Notes under the pieces: generated by a model
Told to the model about the DNA's origin: nothing
Databases searched by the model: none
Seen by the model: the letters and a program-made list of their open reading frames with translations, nothing else
NCBI GenBank assembly: GCA_050485385.1
Contig: JBJHBG010000007.1
Coordinates: forward strand, 1 to 60,946
Direction: 5' to 3'
Source of the DNA: RECO01 sp050485385
Lineage (GTDB): Bacteria > Pseudomonadota > Alphaproteobacteria > Geminicoccales > Geminicoccaceae
DNA length: 60,946 bases
Program-made: the position numbers and the translations under genes
Shown: piece by piece, positions 8,652 through 16,553 of the stretch
How positions within the stretch are numbered: the first letter of the stretch is position 1
Layout of the letters: each line of letters starts with the position of its first letter

Positions 8652-8861
8652 TCAGCTCATCAACGAGATATTGGCCGCTGCAAGCTTGCCGCCGCGTCCG
8701 GTGACCAGCTCGTAGGAGACCTTTTGGCCCTCCTGGAGCGTGTCGAGGCCGGCTCGCTGCACCTCGGTGATGTGGACGAACGCGTCCTTGCTGCCGTCGT
8801 CAGGCTGGATGAAGCCGTAACCCTTGGTGGTGTCGAACCACTTTACGGTACCACTAGGCAT
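8652..8861 (-). CDS. cold-shock domain protein (CspA family)
   Basis: A 69-residue single cold-shock domain that binds single-stranded RNA or DNA. ATG 8861 starts the domain at once (MPSGTVKWFDTTKGYGFIQP). RNP1 (KGYGFIQP) and RNP2 (DAFVHI) are intact. Upstream open codons to 8939 are probably the untranslated leader. The leader up to the divergent gene at 9146 spans 284 bases, long enough for the structured 5' UTR common for csp genes, but I could not fold it by eye. It is on the same strand as the sulfur genes, 108 bases upstream of the TauE-like gene, and is probably an independent unit. Confidence 0.92.
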   Translation of the reverse strand: MPSGTVKWFDTTKGYGFIQPDDGSKDAFVHITEVQRAGLDTLQEGQKVSYELVTGRGGKLAAANISLMS

Positions 8862-9145
8862 GCCAGTCAAACCCTGTTCCGAGATCTTGCTCCGAGCGGC
8901 AGCCTGCCGACCCGGAACCTTGGTCGGCGCTAAGGTCACGCGTCATCCGCAAAATGGCTTCCCGAACAATCGTGCATCCATCGCGCCGCCACCGACATTT
9001 ATGGACGCAGGCGGTGGCGTCGTGCAAGCACGGCTTGGCGCGTCAGATGGACCGACCCCTGATCGTCTCGGCGGCGACGGCTACCGCCTCGGCCGCGCGG
9101 CCCTACATAGGGAGGCGCGAACCCCGTTCGGAGACTGCGACAGCC

Positions 9146-10174
9146 ATGCTCATGCGTCCCCTCTCCCGCCTGCTGCTCGTCCTCGCCGCCCTCGCGCTGC
9201 TGCCGCCGGCCGCCACCGCCCTGCCGCCGCCGGCCGCGGTCGAGGGCGAGGCCGTGCGCTTCGCCTCGACCAGCCCCTTCGGCCTGCGCGATGCGGTGCA
9301 CGGCCGGGGCGAGCCGGTCGAGGCGCGGGGCCGGCTGTTCCTGCCCGATGCACGCGGCGTGGCGCCGGTCCCGGCGGTGATCCTGCTGCACGGCTCGGGC
9401 GGCATCCTCGGCCCGCGTGAGCCGACCTATGCACGCCAGTTCGCGGCCATGGGCTGGGCGACCCTGGTGATCGACGTGTTCGGCTCCAGGGTGGAGCCCG
9501 GCACCCGCTTCACCGAGCGGCTGTTGAACGTGACCGAGGCCATGTTCCTCGCCGACGCCTATGCCGGACTGCGCTTTCTCGACGAGCATCCGGCGGTCGA
9601 CGGCGAGCGGGTGGCGCTGGTCGGCTTCTCCTACGGCGGCATGGCTGCGACCTATGCCGTTCACGACGTGGTGGCGCGCGCCTTCGCGCCCGAAGGCCCC
9701 CGCTTCCGCGCCCATGCCGCCTACTACGCCCCCTGCATCGCCCGGTTCGAGGACGTCACCACGACCGGTGCTCCCTTCGCCATGCTCTACGGCACCGCCG
9801 ACGAGATCGTCGATCCGGCGCGCTGCGCCGAGGTGCTGGAGGACATCGCCAGCGGTGGCAGTCCGGTGCTGGTCGAGGCGTTCGAGGGGGCCGCCCATCA
9901 GTGGGACGCGCGCGGTGGCGGTGCCGGGTGGCGCGCGCCGCGCGGCCTCGCCGACTGCAACTTCCGCGTCGCCAACGACGGCCGCGTACGCGACAACCGC
10001 ACGTTCCTGGCGCTCGACGGCTATCTCGGCCGTAGCGCGGCACTGGCTTGGTGCGCCGACGACCGGGGCTACGTGATCCAGGGCGACCCCGCGACCCGCA
10101 GCCGCTCCGACCGGATCTTGGCGGCGTTCTTGACCGAGGCGCTCGCCGCCGAGCCGCACCGCGTCGATGGCTGA
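9146..10174 (+). CDS. secreted dienelactone-hydrolase-family alpha/beta hydrolase
   Basis: A 342-residue protein. ATG 9146 opens a Sec signal (MLMRPLSRLLLVLAALALL, cleavage near ATA). The mature domain is an alpha/beta hydrolase of the dienelactone hydrolase family. It has the oxyanion region VILLHGSGG, the nucleophile elbow GFSYGG (Ser about residue 169), an acid in YGTADEIVD and the catalytic His in GAAHQWD. Family members hydrolyse lactones or esters, and the substrate cannot be read from the sequence. The stop overlaps the start of the next gene, tag, by 8 bases, so the two are co-transcribed, although no functional link is obvious. Confidence 0.82.
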   Translation: MLMRPLSRLLLVLAALALLPPAATALPPPAAVEGEAVRFASTSPFGLRDAVHGRGEPVEARGRLFLPDARGVAPVPAVILLHGSGGILGPREPTYARQFAAMGWATLVIDVFGSRVEPGTRFTERLLNVTEAMFLADAYAGLRFLDEHPAVDGERVALVGFSYGGMAATYAVHDVVARAFAPEGPRFRAHAAYYAPCIARFEDVTTTGAPFAMLYGTADEIVDPARCAEVLEDIASGGSPVLVEAFEGAAHQWDARGGGAGWRAPRGLADCNFRVANDGRVRDNRTFLALDGYLGRSAALAWCADDRGYVIQGDPATRSRSDRILAAFLTEALAAEPHRVDG

Positions 10175-10787
10175 GCCGCCGCGCCGCTGCGCGTGGTGCG
10201 GCAGCGACGCCGAGTACGTGCGCTACCACGACGAGGAGTGGGGCGTGCCGGTGGTCGACGACGACCGACTGTTCGAGAAGCTGGCGCTGGAGGGCTTCCA
10301 GGCCGGCCTGTCGTGGCTGACGATCCTGCGCAAGCGTCCTCGCTTCCGCGCGGTGTTCGAGGGCTTCGCCATCGACCGCGTCGCCCGTTTCGGTGCCGGC
10401 GACGTGGACCGGCTGCTCGGCGATCCCGGCATCGTGCGCCATCGCGGCAAGATCGAGGCGACGGTCCACAACGCCCGTCTCGCGCAAAGCTTGCAGGACG
10501 AGGCGGGCTCGATCGCCGCCTTCGTCTGGTCGTTCGAGCCCCCCCTGGACGAGCGGCCGGCCCGCTTCGACGACGCCACCCTGCGCAGCCTCACCACCAC
10601 GGCGGCCGCCGGTGCCATGAGCAAGGCCTTGAAGGCGCGGGGCTGGCGCTTCGTCGGGCCGACCACGGTCTACGCCTTCATGCAGGCGATGGGGTTGGTG
10701 AACGACCACCACGAGGCGTGCGACCGCCGCCCCGCCGTGGAGGCCCTGCGCCACAACCTCCGGCGGCCGCTCAGGGCCGCTCCTTGA
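10167..10787 (+). CDS. tag: DNA-3-methyladenine glycosylase I
   Basis: Tag excises 3-methyladenine from alkylated DNA in base excision repair. The product is 206 residues, the usual length. It starts RRCAWCGSD, followed by YHDEEWGVP, the family signature. The four Zn ligands of the snap motif are present: Cys8, His21, His181 and Cys185, the last pair in NDHHEAC with the same four-residue spacing as the E. coli enzyme. The HhH-like region GFQAGLSWLTILRKR is conserved. The start overlaps the upstream hydrolase gene by 8 bases. The 3' end overlaps the convergent methyltransferase gene by 17 bases. Confidence 0.95.
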   Translation: MAEPPRRCAWCGSDAEYVRYHDEEWGVPVVDDDRLFEKLALEGFQAGLSWLTILRKRPRFRAVFEGFAIDRVARFGAGDVDRLLGDPGIVRHRGKIEATVHNARLAQSLQDEAGSIAAFVWSFEPPLDERPARFDDATLRSLTTTAAAGAMSKALKARGWRFVGPTTVYAFMQAMGLVNDHHEACDRRPAVEALRHNLRRPLRAAP

Positions 10788-11397
10788 ACGACGACGGCAG
10801 CCGCCGCGTCCGCACGGTGCCACGGTCGAACAGGTCGGCCTGATTGCCCCAGCCGTCCCAGCCCGGCCGTGCCTCGCGGGCGAACATCTCCAGATAGGGG
10901 CCGTCGACCAGCGCCTCGATCCGGCGGACGACCTCGTCCGGCTTGCGGCTGTGCTCGCGCCGGGGACTCACCACGAGCTTCTTCACCCCGGCGGAGACGC
11001 GCTTCGGCTTGCCGCGCGTGGCCAAGAGGCAGGGCTCCGGATTGGCGCGGGTCCAAAACCCCATGCCGGTGAAGAAGTCCCGCTCGGTCAGCATCAGCGC
11101 GCCGTTCGCCCGTGGGTTCAGCTTGGCCCAGTAGAAGCCGACCGTCTTGTAGGTGAACCCCCAGGCGCGGACGACGTCGAGCGCCTGCGGCAACAGGGGA
11201 TCCGTCGCCCACAGGAAGAGCACGCAGTCGGGTGCCGCCCAATCGGCGACGGGCAGGGCGGCGATGCCGGCGAGGTCGAGCGTATCGTAGTGCGCATCGG
11301 CGCTGCGCCCTTTGCCGCGGGCCGAGTAGGTGCGGAACGACCAGGGCGGGTCGGCGTAGATGACGCGATAGGTGCCGGCTGCGGCCGGTGGTTGCAT
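10771..11397 (-). CDS. MT-A70 family adenine methyltransferase
   Basis: A 208-residue SAM-dependent methyltransferase of the MT-A70 family, which includes N6-adenine methylases. ATG 11397 is chosen because it starts just before the first strand (TYRVIYADPPWSF). The catalytic DPPW motif lies near residues 15-18, and FLWATDPLLPQAL and GFTYKTVGFYWAK follow in the family order. A C-terminal segment RREHSRKPDEVVRRIEAL is typical of the bacterial DNA methylase members. There is no restriction enzyme or specificity subunit nearby, so it is an orphan. The target (DNA or RNA) is unknown. Confidence 0.85.
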   Translation of the reverse strand: MQPPAAAGTYRVIYADPPWSFRTYSARGKGRSADAHYDTLDLAGIAALPVADWAAPDCVLFLWATDPLLPQALDVVRAWGFTYKTVGFYWAKLNPRANGALMLTERDFFTGMGFWTRANPEPCLLATRGKPKRVSAGVKKLVVSPRREHSRKPDEVVRRIEALVDGPYLEMFAREARPGWDGWGNQADLFDRGTVRTRRLPSSFKERP

Positions 11398-11607
11398 GGG
11401 ACGCTCCCGCGATGGCCCGCCGAGGCAGCACGCCGGCCGTGCCCGGTCAATCTTCAGTTGCGCCGTTTTCCGTTGATTCTTCGGCTTTCGACAATAGTCT
11501 ACACCTGCGACGGCCTCATCACCCGCCGCACCGGCGTCGGCATGCCCCCCGAACGGGTGACCGACAGGACCGCCGAGGGCGGGCTGGGCCATTTTTCAGG
11601 GAGTGAG

Positions 11608-12783
11608 ATGACCATGACCGATACGACGAAGCCGGTGGCGGCAGAGGCCGCGACCCCGGCGAAGGATCGCCGGACGTTCCTCAAGGTTGGCGCAGCGGCA
11701 GCGGTCGGCGGCACGGCCGTCGCCTTCCCCAACGTCGTCAGGGCGCAGACCACGCGTTTCACCATGCAGATGGGCTGGCCGAGCGGTGACATCTTCGCCG
11801 AGTTCGCCAACGACTACGTCAACATGGTCAACACCATGTCGGGCGGCCGTCTGCAGATCACCATGCTGCCCGCGGGTGCCGTGGTCGGCGCGCTGGAGCT
11901 GCAGGACGCTATCGTCGGCGGCGCCCTCGACGGCGCGCACGGCGTGACCGCCTACTGGTACGGCAAGAACAAGGCCGCATCCCTGTTCGGCACGCCGCCC
12001 GCCTTCGGCTGGAACGCCAACCAGTTTCTCGGCTGGATGAAGTACGGCGGCGGCCAGGAGCTGTACGACGAACTGGTGCAGGACGTGCTCGGCCTCGACC
12101 TCATGGGGTTCCTCACCGGCCCCATGCCCACCCAGGCGCTCGGCTGGTTCGCGCAACCGATCACCAGTGCCGAGGAACTGCGCGGGCTGCGCTACCGCAC
12201 GGTGGGCCTGGCCGCCGACCTGTTCCAGGAACTCGGCACCGCCGTCACCATCCTCGGCGGCCCGGACATCGTGCCGGCGCTCGACCGCGGCGTCATCGAC
12301 GCGGCCGAGTTCAACAACCCGTCGTCGGATCGTCACCTCGGCTTCCAGGACGTCTCCAAGACCTGGATGCTCCAGTCCTACCACCAGGACTGCGAGGCCT
12401 TCGAGATCAGCTTCAATCGCACCAAGTACGAGGCACTCGACGACGATCTGAAGGCGATCATCCGGCACGCCGGCGAGGCCGCCTCGTCCGACATGGCGTG
12501 GAAGGCGATGGCCCGCTATCCGGCGGCGCAGCGCTCGCTGGTGGAGGACCACGACGTGGGCCTCTACATCACCCCGGACGCGATCCTCGACGCGCAGCTC
12601 ACGGCTTGGGATGCGGTCATCGAGAACAACAGCGCGGAGAACGAGTTCTTCGCCAAGGTGATCGAGTCGCAGAAGGCGTGGGTGCGCGACGTGGTCGGCT
12701 TCGACCAGATCAACGAGGCGCCGAAGGCCAAGGCCTACGAGCACTTCTTCGGCAGCCCGCCCCTGCCCGTCACGGTCCTCTGA
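11608..12783 (+). CDS. dctP: TRAP transporter substrate-binding protein DctP
   Basis: This is the periplasmic solute receptor of a tripartite ATP-independent transporter, 391 residues. It starts ATG 11608 with GGGAG nine bases upstream. A second ATG six bases later is possible. It carries a twin-arginine signal (DRRTFLKVGAAAAVGG, cut near VVRA). The DctP fold follows, with the conserved Arg region LRGLRYRTVGLAADL and the ligand-region motif DAAEFNNPSSDRHLGF. This subtype resembles receptors for 2-oxoacids and related carboxylates, but the ligand is inferred only at family level. A 210-base gap to the divergent methyltransferase gene should hold the promoter; I found no convincing -35/-10 pair. 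Confidence 0.92.
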   Translation: MTMTDTTKPVAAEAATPAKDRRTFLKVGAAAAVGGTAVAFPNVVRAQTTRFTMQMGWPSGDIFAEFANDYVNMVNTMSGGRLQITMLPAGAVVGALELQDAIVGGALDGAHGVTAYWYGKNKAASLFGTPPAFGWNANQFLGWMKYGGGQELYDELVQDVLGLDLMGFLTGPMPTQALGWFAQPITSAEELRGLRYRTVGLAADLFQELGTAVTILGGPDIVPALDRGVIDAAEFNNPSSDRHLGFQDVSKTWMLQSYHQDCEAFEISFNRTKYEALDDDLKAIIRHAGEAASSDMAWKAMARYPAAQRSLVEDHDVGLYITPDAILDAQLTAWDAVIENNSAENEFFAKVIESQKAWVRDVVGFDQINEAPKAKAYEHFFGSPPLPVTVL

Positions 12784-12800
12784 GCGGGGACTGAACTCGA

Positions 12801-12833
12801 GAGCGGCACGGCAGCGACGCTGCCGTGCCGCTC
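12801..12833 (+). terminator. 15-bp perfect stem-loop between dctP and dctQ
   Basis: GAGCGGCACGGCAGC (12801-12815) is followed by GAC and then by its exact reverse complement (12819-12833). There is no T-run after it. Placed between the receptor and membrane genes of a TRAP operon, it is likely a partial terminator or a 3'-end RNA-stabilising hairpin. Either would give more receptor than permease. Confidence 0.75.
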
Positions 12834-12882
12834 GCGTGTCGGGCTCTTGGCCCAAGGCGACCGGAACCATCGTGGCACGGCC

Positions 12883-13476
12883 ATGCAGAAACTGATCATC
12901 GCTATCGACCGACTCAACATGTTCGTCGGCAAGCTGTTCGGATGGGCGGTGGTCGTGATGACCATCGCCATCTGCTACGAAGTCTTCATGCGCTACGCCC
13001 TGCGGGCGCCGACGGCTTGGGCCTACGACGCCGGCTACATGCTCTACGGCGCCTTGTTCATCATGGCCGGGGCCTACGCATTGGCCACGGCGGCGCATGT
13101 CCGCGGCGACGTCATCTACCGGCTGTGGCCACCGCGGGTGCAGGCGAGCATGGACCTGCTGCTCTACCTCCTCTTCTTCTTCCCGGCGGTGATCGCGCTG
13201 TTGTACGCCGGTTACAACTTCGCCGAGTATTCGTGGCGTATCGGCGAGCGCAGCAGCGCCAGCCCGGCCGGGCCGCCGATCTATCACTTCAAGACGCTGA
13301 TCCCGGTGGCTGCCGGGTTCCTCATCCTGCAAGGGCTCGCCGAAGTCATGAGCTGCATCATGTGCCTCATAAACGGCCGCTGGCCTACCCGGGTCGGCGA
13401 CGTTCAGGAAGTCGATACGGAGGCTGCCAAGGAAATGCTCGGTCAGCCGGTCACCGAGACGGTGACCCGTCGATGA
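12883..13476 (+). CDS. dctQ: TRAP transporter small permease DctQ
   Basis: The small membrane subunit of the TRAP transporter, 197 residues with four membrane segments. ATG 12883 (MQKLIIAIDRLN) is chosen because the upstream codons are polar and not family-like. The DctQ pattern is visible: a first helix with FVGKLFGWAVVVMTIAICYEVFMRY, then WAYDAGYMLYGALFIMAGAYAL, HVRGDVIYRLWPPRVQA and a last helix before the cytoplasmic tail. The stop overlaps dctM by 4 bases (ATGA). It is separated from dctP by 99 bases containing a strong hairpin. Confidence 0.9.
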   Translation: MQKLIIAIDRLNMFVGKLFGWAVVVMTIAICYEVFMRYALRAPTAWAYDAGYMLYGALFIMAGAYALATAAHVRGDVIYRLWPPRVQASMDLLLYLLFFFPAVIALLYAGYNFAEYSWRIGERSSASPAGPPIYHFKTLIPVAAGFLILQGLAEVMSCIMCLINGRWPTRVGDVQEVDTEAAKEMLGQPVTETVTRR

Positions 13477-14789
13477 ATCCCGAACTCGGCATCGTGATGC
13501 TGGGGTTGCTGGTCGTCCTGATCCTCCTCGGCTTTCCCATCGCATTCACCCTCATCGCCATGGCCTTCGGCTTCGGCTACTACGCGATCGGCCCGGCCAT
13601 CTTCAATCTGTTGGTGCAGCGGACGTTCGGCGTGATGTCGAACCAGGTGTTGATCGCCGTGCCGCTCTTTCTGTTCATGGGCTACATGGTGGAAAGAGCG
13701 AATATTTTGGACAAGCTCTTCAAGAGTCTCCAAACCGCTACCAGCGCTATTCCGGGCTCGCTCGCCGTCGCCAGCCTCATCACCTGTGCCTTGTTCGCCA
13801 CCGCGACCGGCATCGTCGGTGCCGTAGTGACGCTGATGGGCCTGTTGGCACTGCCGGCCATGCTGAACGCCGGTTACGACAAGCGCATCTCCAGCGGCGT
13901 CATCTGCGCCGGCGGCTGCCTCGGCATCCTCATTCCGCCGAGCATCATGCTGATCCTCTACGGAGCGACGTCGGGCGTGTCGGTCGTGCGGCTTTACGCC
14001 GCGGCGATCTTCCCGGGCCTGCTGCTCGCAGGCCTCTACGTCGTCTACATCATCATCCGGGCTTGGCTGAACCCGGCGCTCGCGCCCAAGCCGCCGAAGC
14101 CCGCCGTGCCGCCCAAGACGACGCAGGTCGTCTGGGACTTGGTGACGTCGTTCGTGCCGCTCGCCGTGCTGATCATGGCGGTGCTCGGCGCCATCCTGTT
14201 CGGGCTCGCGACGCCGCACGAAGCCGCGGCCATGGGTGCTGCCGGTGCGGTGATTCTCGCTGCCGCTTACCGCTCGCTCAACTTCCGCAAGATCACCGAC
14301 TCGGTCCACCTGACCGCCAAGTCGACGGCCATGGTCTGCTGGCTGTTCGTCGGTTCCTGGGCCTTCTCGTCGGTGTTCTCGTTGCTCGGCGGCCATAGCG
14401 TCATCGAGGGCTGGTTCATGGCGCTCGACCTCGCACCCTGGCAGTTCTTGATCATCGCCCAGCTCATCATCTTCCTTCTCGGCTGGCCGCTCGAGTGGAC
14501 CGAGATCGTCGTGATCTTCGTGCCGATTTTCTTACCGCTGTTGCCGATATTCGGAGTCGATCCGCTTCTCTTCGGCATCCTGATCGCCCTGAACATCCAG
14601 ACGTCGTTCCTCACCCCGCCGATGGCCATGTCGGCATTTTATTTACGAGGTGTCGCACCCAAAGGGACGGACTTGATGACCATATTCGCGGGCATCATGC
14701 CCTTCTTGGGGCTCGTCTTCGTGGCGATGTTCCTGGTGTACGTCTTCCCGCAGATCGCGTTGGGCCTGCCGAAGCTGCTCTACGGCTGA
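13473..14789 (+). CDS. dctM: TRAP transporter large permease DctM
   Basis: The large permease, 438 residues with about 12 membrane segments, belongs to the ion-transporter-like family and couples solute uptake to Na+. ATG 13473 overlaps dctQ. Conserved segments include ALFATATGIVGAVVTLMG, CAGGCLGILIPPSIMLILYG and NIQTSFLTPPMAMSAFYLRG, the two re-entrant loop signatures of DctM. The closing stretch is followed directly by a strong bidirectional terminator at 14799-14841. Together with DctP and DctQ it forms a complete transporter. Confidence 0.93.
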   Translation: MNPELGIVMLGLLVVLILLGFPIAFTLIAMAFGFGYYAIGPAIFNLLVQRTFGVMSNQVLIAVPLFLFMGYMVERANILDKLFKSLQTATSAIPGSLAVASLITCALFATATGIVGAVVTLMGLLALPAMLNAGYDKRISSGVICAGGCLGILIPPSIMLILYGATSGVSVVRLYAAAIFPGLLLAGLYVVYIIIRAWLNPALAPKPPKPAVPPKTTQVVWDLVTSFVPLAVLIMAVLGAILFGLATPHEAAAMGAAGAVILAAAYRSLNFRKITDSVHLTAKSTAMVCWLFVGSWAFSSVFSLLGGHSVIEGWFMALDLAPWQFLIIAQLIIFLLGWPLEWTEIVVIFVPIFLPLLPIFGVDPLLFGILIALNIQTSFLTPPMAMSAFYLRGVAPKGTDLMTIFAGIMPFLGLVFVAMFLVYVFPQIALGLPKLLYG

Positions 14790-14798
14790 CGTTGGCCG

Positions 14799-14841
14799 GG
14801 CCAGAAGATGGGGGGACGTGATGTCCCCCCGTCCTCTGGCC
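14799..14841. terminator. bidirectional hairpin terminator between dctM and the MBL gene
   Basis: The inner stem GGGGGGAC (14810-14817) and GTCCCCCC (14823-14830) encloses GTGAT. An outer stem GGCCAGA (14799-14805) pairs with TCTGGCC (14835-14841). It sits between two convergent genes and reaches the stop codon of the minus-strand gene, so it probably ends transcription from both sides. Confidence 0.8.
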
Positions 14842-15809
14842 TAGAGGTTGAGCTGATAGCTTGCGCGGACGAAGCGGTAGCCGTCGTCCTGGCGTTCCAC
14901 GAAACCGACCGAGGGGAACGGCATGTGGTAGCCGCTGACCGGGATGCGGTCGGCTGCCGCCATGTCGAACACCCGCCGGCGGGTGGCGATGGCTGCCTCC
15001 TTGTCCATGTCGAAGCGGACGTGCCACTCCGGGCGCTGCACCGACAGCACGAAGTGGTTGGCGGTGTCGGCCCAGATCAAGAGCCGGCGGCCTTCGCTCT
15101 CCAGGTGGTAGATGGTGTGGCCGGGGCTGTGGCCGTAGGCGGCAAGCGCCGTGACGCCGCTCACCACGTCCCCGCCATCGCCGACGAACGTCGTCTGCTC
15201 GGCCAGCGGCACGACGTTGGCGCGGACGTTCTGGGCCGCACCCTCGGCGGGCGTGCCGACGCGCGCGTCGTCGGTCCACCAGTCGTACTCGACCGCGTTG
15301 GTGACGTAGCGGGCGTTGGCGAAGCGCGGGCGGCCGTCCTCCAGCAGTCCGCCGATGTGGTCGCCGTGGAAGTGGGTGATGACGACGACGCTCACCTGAT
15401 CCGGCGTGTAGCCGGCGGCGGCCATCGCATTCACGAGATTGGCGGCGGTCGGCTGGCGGGCGGCGGGATTGCCCGTGTCGAACAGGATCAACTCGTTGCC
15501 GGTGTTCACGAGCACCGGGGCGAAGCTGTTCTCCAGCCGGTCGGCCGGCAGGAAGTTGGCTTCGGCCAAGGCAGCCACGTCGGCCGGGTCCTGGTCCTCG
15601 CCGAAGATGGTGTGCGGGTCGTCGGCGTGGACGTAGCCGTCGAGCAGCGTCGTCACCTCGAAGGCGCCCAGCTGGAAGCGGTAGAAATTGGGCCGCTCGG
15701 CCCCCAGCATCGGGGCGGCCGCGTGCGCGGCGCCGATGGAGAGCGGCGACAGGAGTGCTCCGGCACCCGCCGCCATGGCGTGTCGTCGGTCAAGGCGAAG
15801 ATCGGTCAT
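14841..15809 (-). CDS. exported metallo-beta-lactamase-fold hydrolase
   Basis: 322 residues. ATG 15809 gives a twin-arginine-type signal (LDRRHAMAAGAGALLSPL, cut near AHAA). The MBL signature THFHGDHIGG holds the metal-binding HxHxDH. Further ligands are plausible in GHSPGHTIYH and IWADTANHF, and a C-terminal His lies in PVSGYHMPFPS. The group of exported MBL proteins with this layout is poorly defined in substrate; lactonase-like and SoxH-like roles are both known in the superfamily. It is convergent with dctM and divergent, at 36 bases, from the CIA30-like gene, so the two start regions share one short promoter interval. Confidence 0.82.
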   Translation of the reverse strand: MTDLRLDRRHAMAAGAGALLSPLSIGAAHAAAPMLGAERPNFYRFQLGAFEVTTLLDGYVHADDPHTIFGEDQDPADVAALAEANFLPADRLENSFAPVLVNTGNELILFDTGNPAARQPTAANLVNAMAAAGYTPDQVSVVVITHFHGDHIGGLLEDGRPRFANARYVTNAVEYDWWTDDARVGTPAEGAAQNVRANVVPLAEQTTFVGDGGDVVSGVTALAAYGHSPGHTIYHLESEGRRLLIWADTANHFVLSVQRPEWHVRFDMDKEAAIATRRRVFDMAAADRIPVSGYHMPFPSVGFVERQDDGYRFVRASYQLNL

Positions 15810-15845
15810 GACGTCCCTCCCGTAGTGACGGGACGAAGGTAGGGC

Positions 15846-16379
15846 ATGGAGGCCGTGCAGGCGATGGTGGTGGACGAGATCGAGGCCGAGAGCGGCGGCG
15901 CGGCCTGGCGACTGGTGACCGACCAGGTGATGGGAGGGGTCTCCCGGGGGTCGTTGCGGCGCGAATGGGTGGACGGGCGCTGGTGTCTGCGCCTCCAGGG
16001 TGGCGTGCGGCTGGAGAACGGCGGCGGCTTCGTGCAGATGGCCCGCGACCTGCCACTGGAGGCGCGTGGCTTCACGGCGGTCGAACTGGACGTCAGGGGC
16101 AATGGCGAGCTCTACGGCTTGCACCTGCGCACACGAGACACGGTGCGCCCGTGGCAATCCTACCGTCAAGGTTTCGCCGCGTTGCCGAACTGGCACCGCA
16201 TCCGCCTGCCGCTCGCGGGCTTCGCGCCGCACCGGGTCGACGCCCCGCTCGACCTCGGCTCCCTGCGGCGGCTCGGGCTGGTCGCCATCGGCCGCGCCTT
16301 CGAAGCCGACTTGGCCCTGGCGCGCCTCGCCTTCGTCGCGGAACCGATCGCGCCGTCGCGTGTCGACGAAGAACGATAG
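15846..16379 (+). CDS. CIA30 (complex I intermediate-associated 30) domain protein
   Basis: 177 residues covering one CIA30 beta-sandwich domain (galactose-binding-like). The diagnostic start WRLVTDQVMGGVSRGSL is at residues 21-37. Then come CLRLQGGVRLENGGGFVQM, the central VELDVRGNGELYGLHLRT and NWHRIRLPLAGFAPH. Bacterial members are soluble proteins with no established function. In eukaryotes the family helps assemble NADH dehydrogenase. It lies 33 bases ahead of a tiny secreted-protein gene and a GMC oxidoreductase, which suggests one operon. No signal peptide is visible. Confidence 0.82.
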   Translation: MEAVQAMVVDEIEAESGGAAWRLVTDQVMGGVSRGSLRREWVDGRWCLRLQGGVRLENGGGFVQMARDLPLEARGFTAVELDVRGNGELYGLHLRTRDTVRPWQSYRQGFAALPNWHRIRLPLAGFAPHRVDAPLDLGSLRRLGLVAIGRAFEADLALARLAFVAEPIAPSRVDEER

Positions 16380-16412
16380 GCGTCGTTGACGAGGGACGTG
16401 GGAGGTGCGGAG

Positions 16413-16553
16413 GTGAAGCGGCGTGCTGTGTTGACCATGCTCGGGTTGATCGCGGCGGTGCCGCCCTGGCGGGCCTGGGCCGAGGAGCGGCAGCGGGCTT
16501 GGCGCGCGCCCCGCGTCGAGCGCGGTTGGGTGCTCGCCGAGGACGACCGCTGA
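16413..16553 (+). CDS. 46-residue secreted small protein preceding a GMC oxidoreductase
   Basis: A short frame starting GTG 16413, with GGAGG about 17 bases and CGGAG 3 bases upstream. It encodes a signal-like N-terminus (VKRRAVLTMLGLIAAVPPW, then RAWA) followed by a highly charged 27-residue tail rich in Arg and Trp (RQRAWRAPRVERGWVLAEDDR). The stop overlaps the next start as TGATG, so the two are translationally coupled. GMC-type dehydrogenases of the gluconate/sugar family often come with a small twin-arginine subunit. This may be a drastically reduced version, or simply a leader peptide. I do not recognise a family. Confidence 0.5.
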   Translation: MKRRAVLTMLGLIAAVPPWRAWAEERQRAWRAPRVERGWVLAEDDR

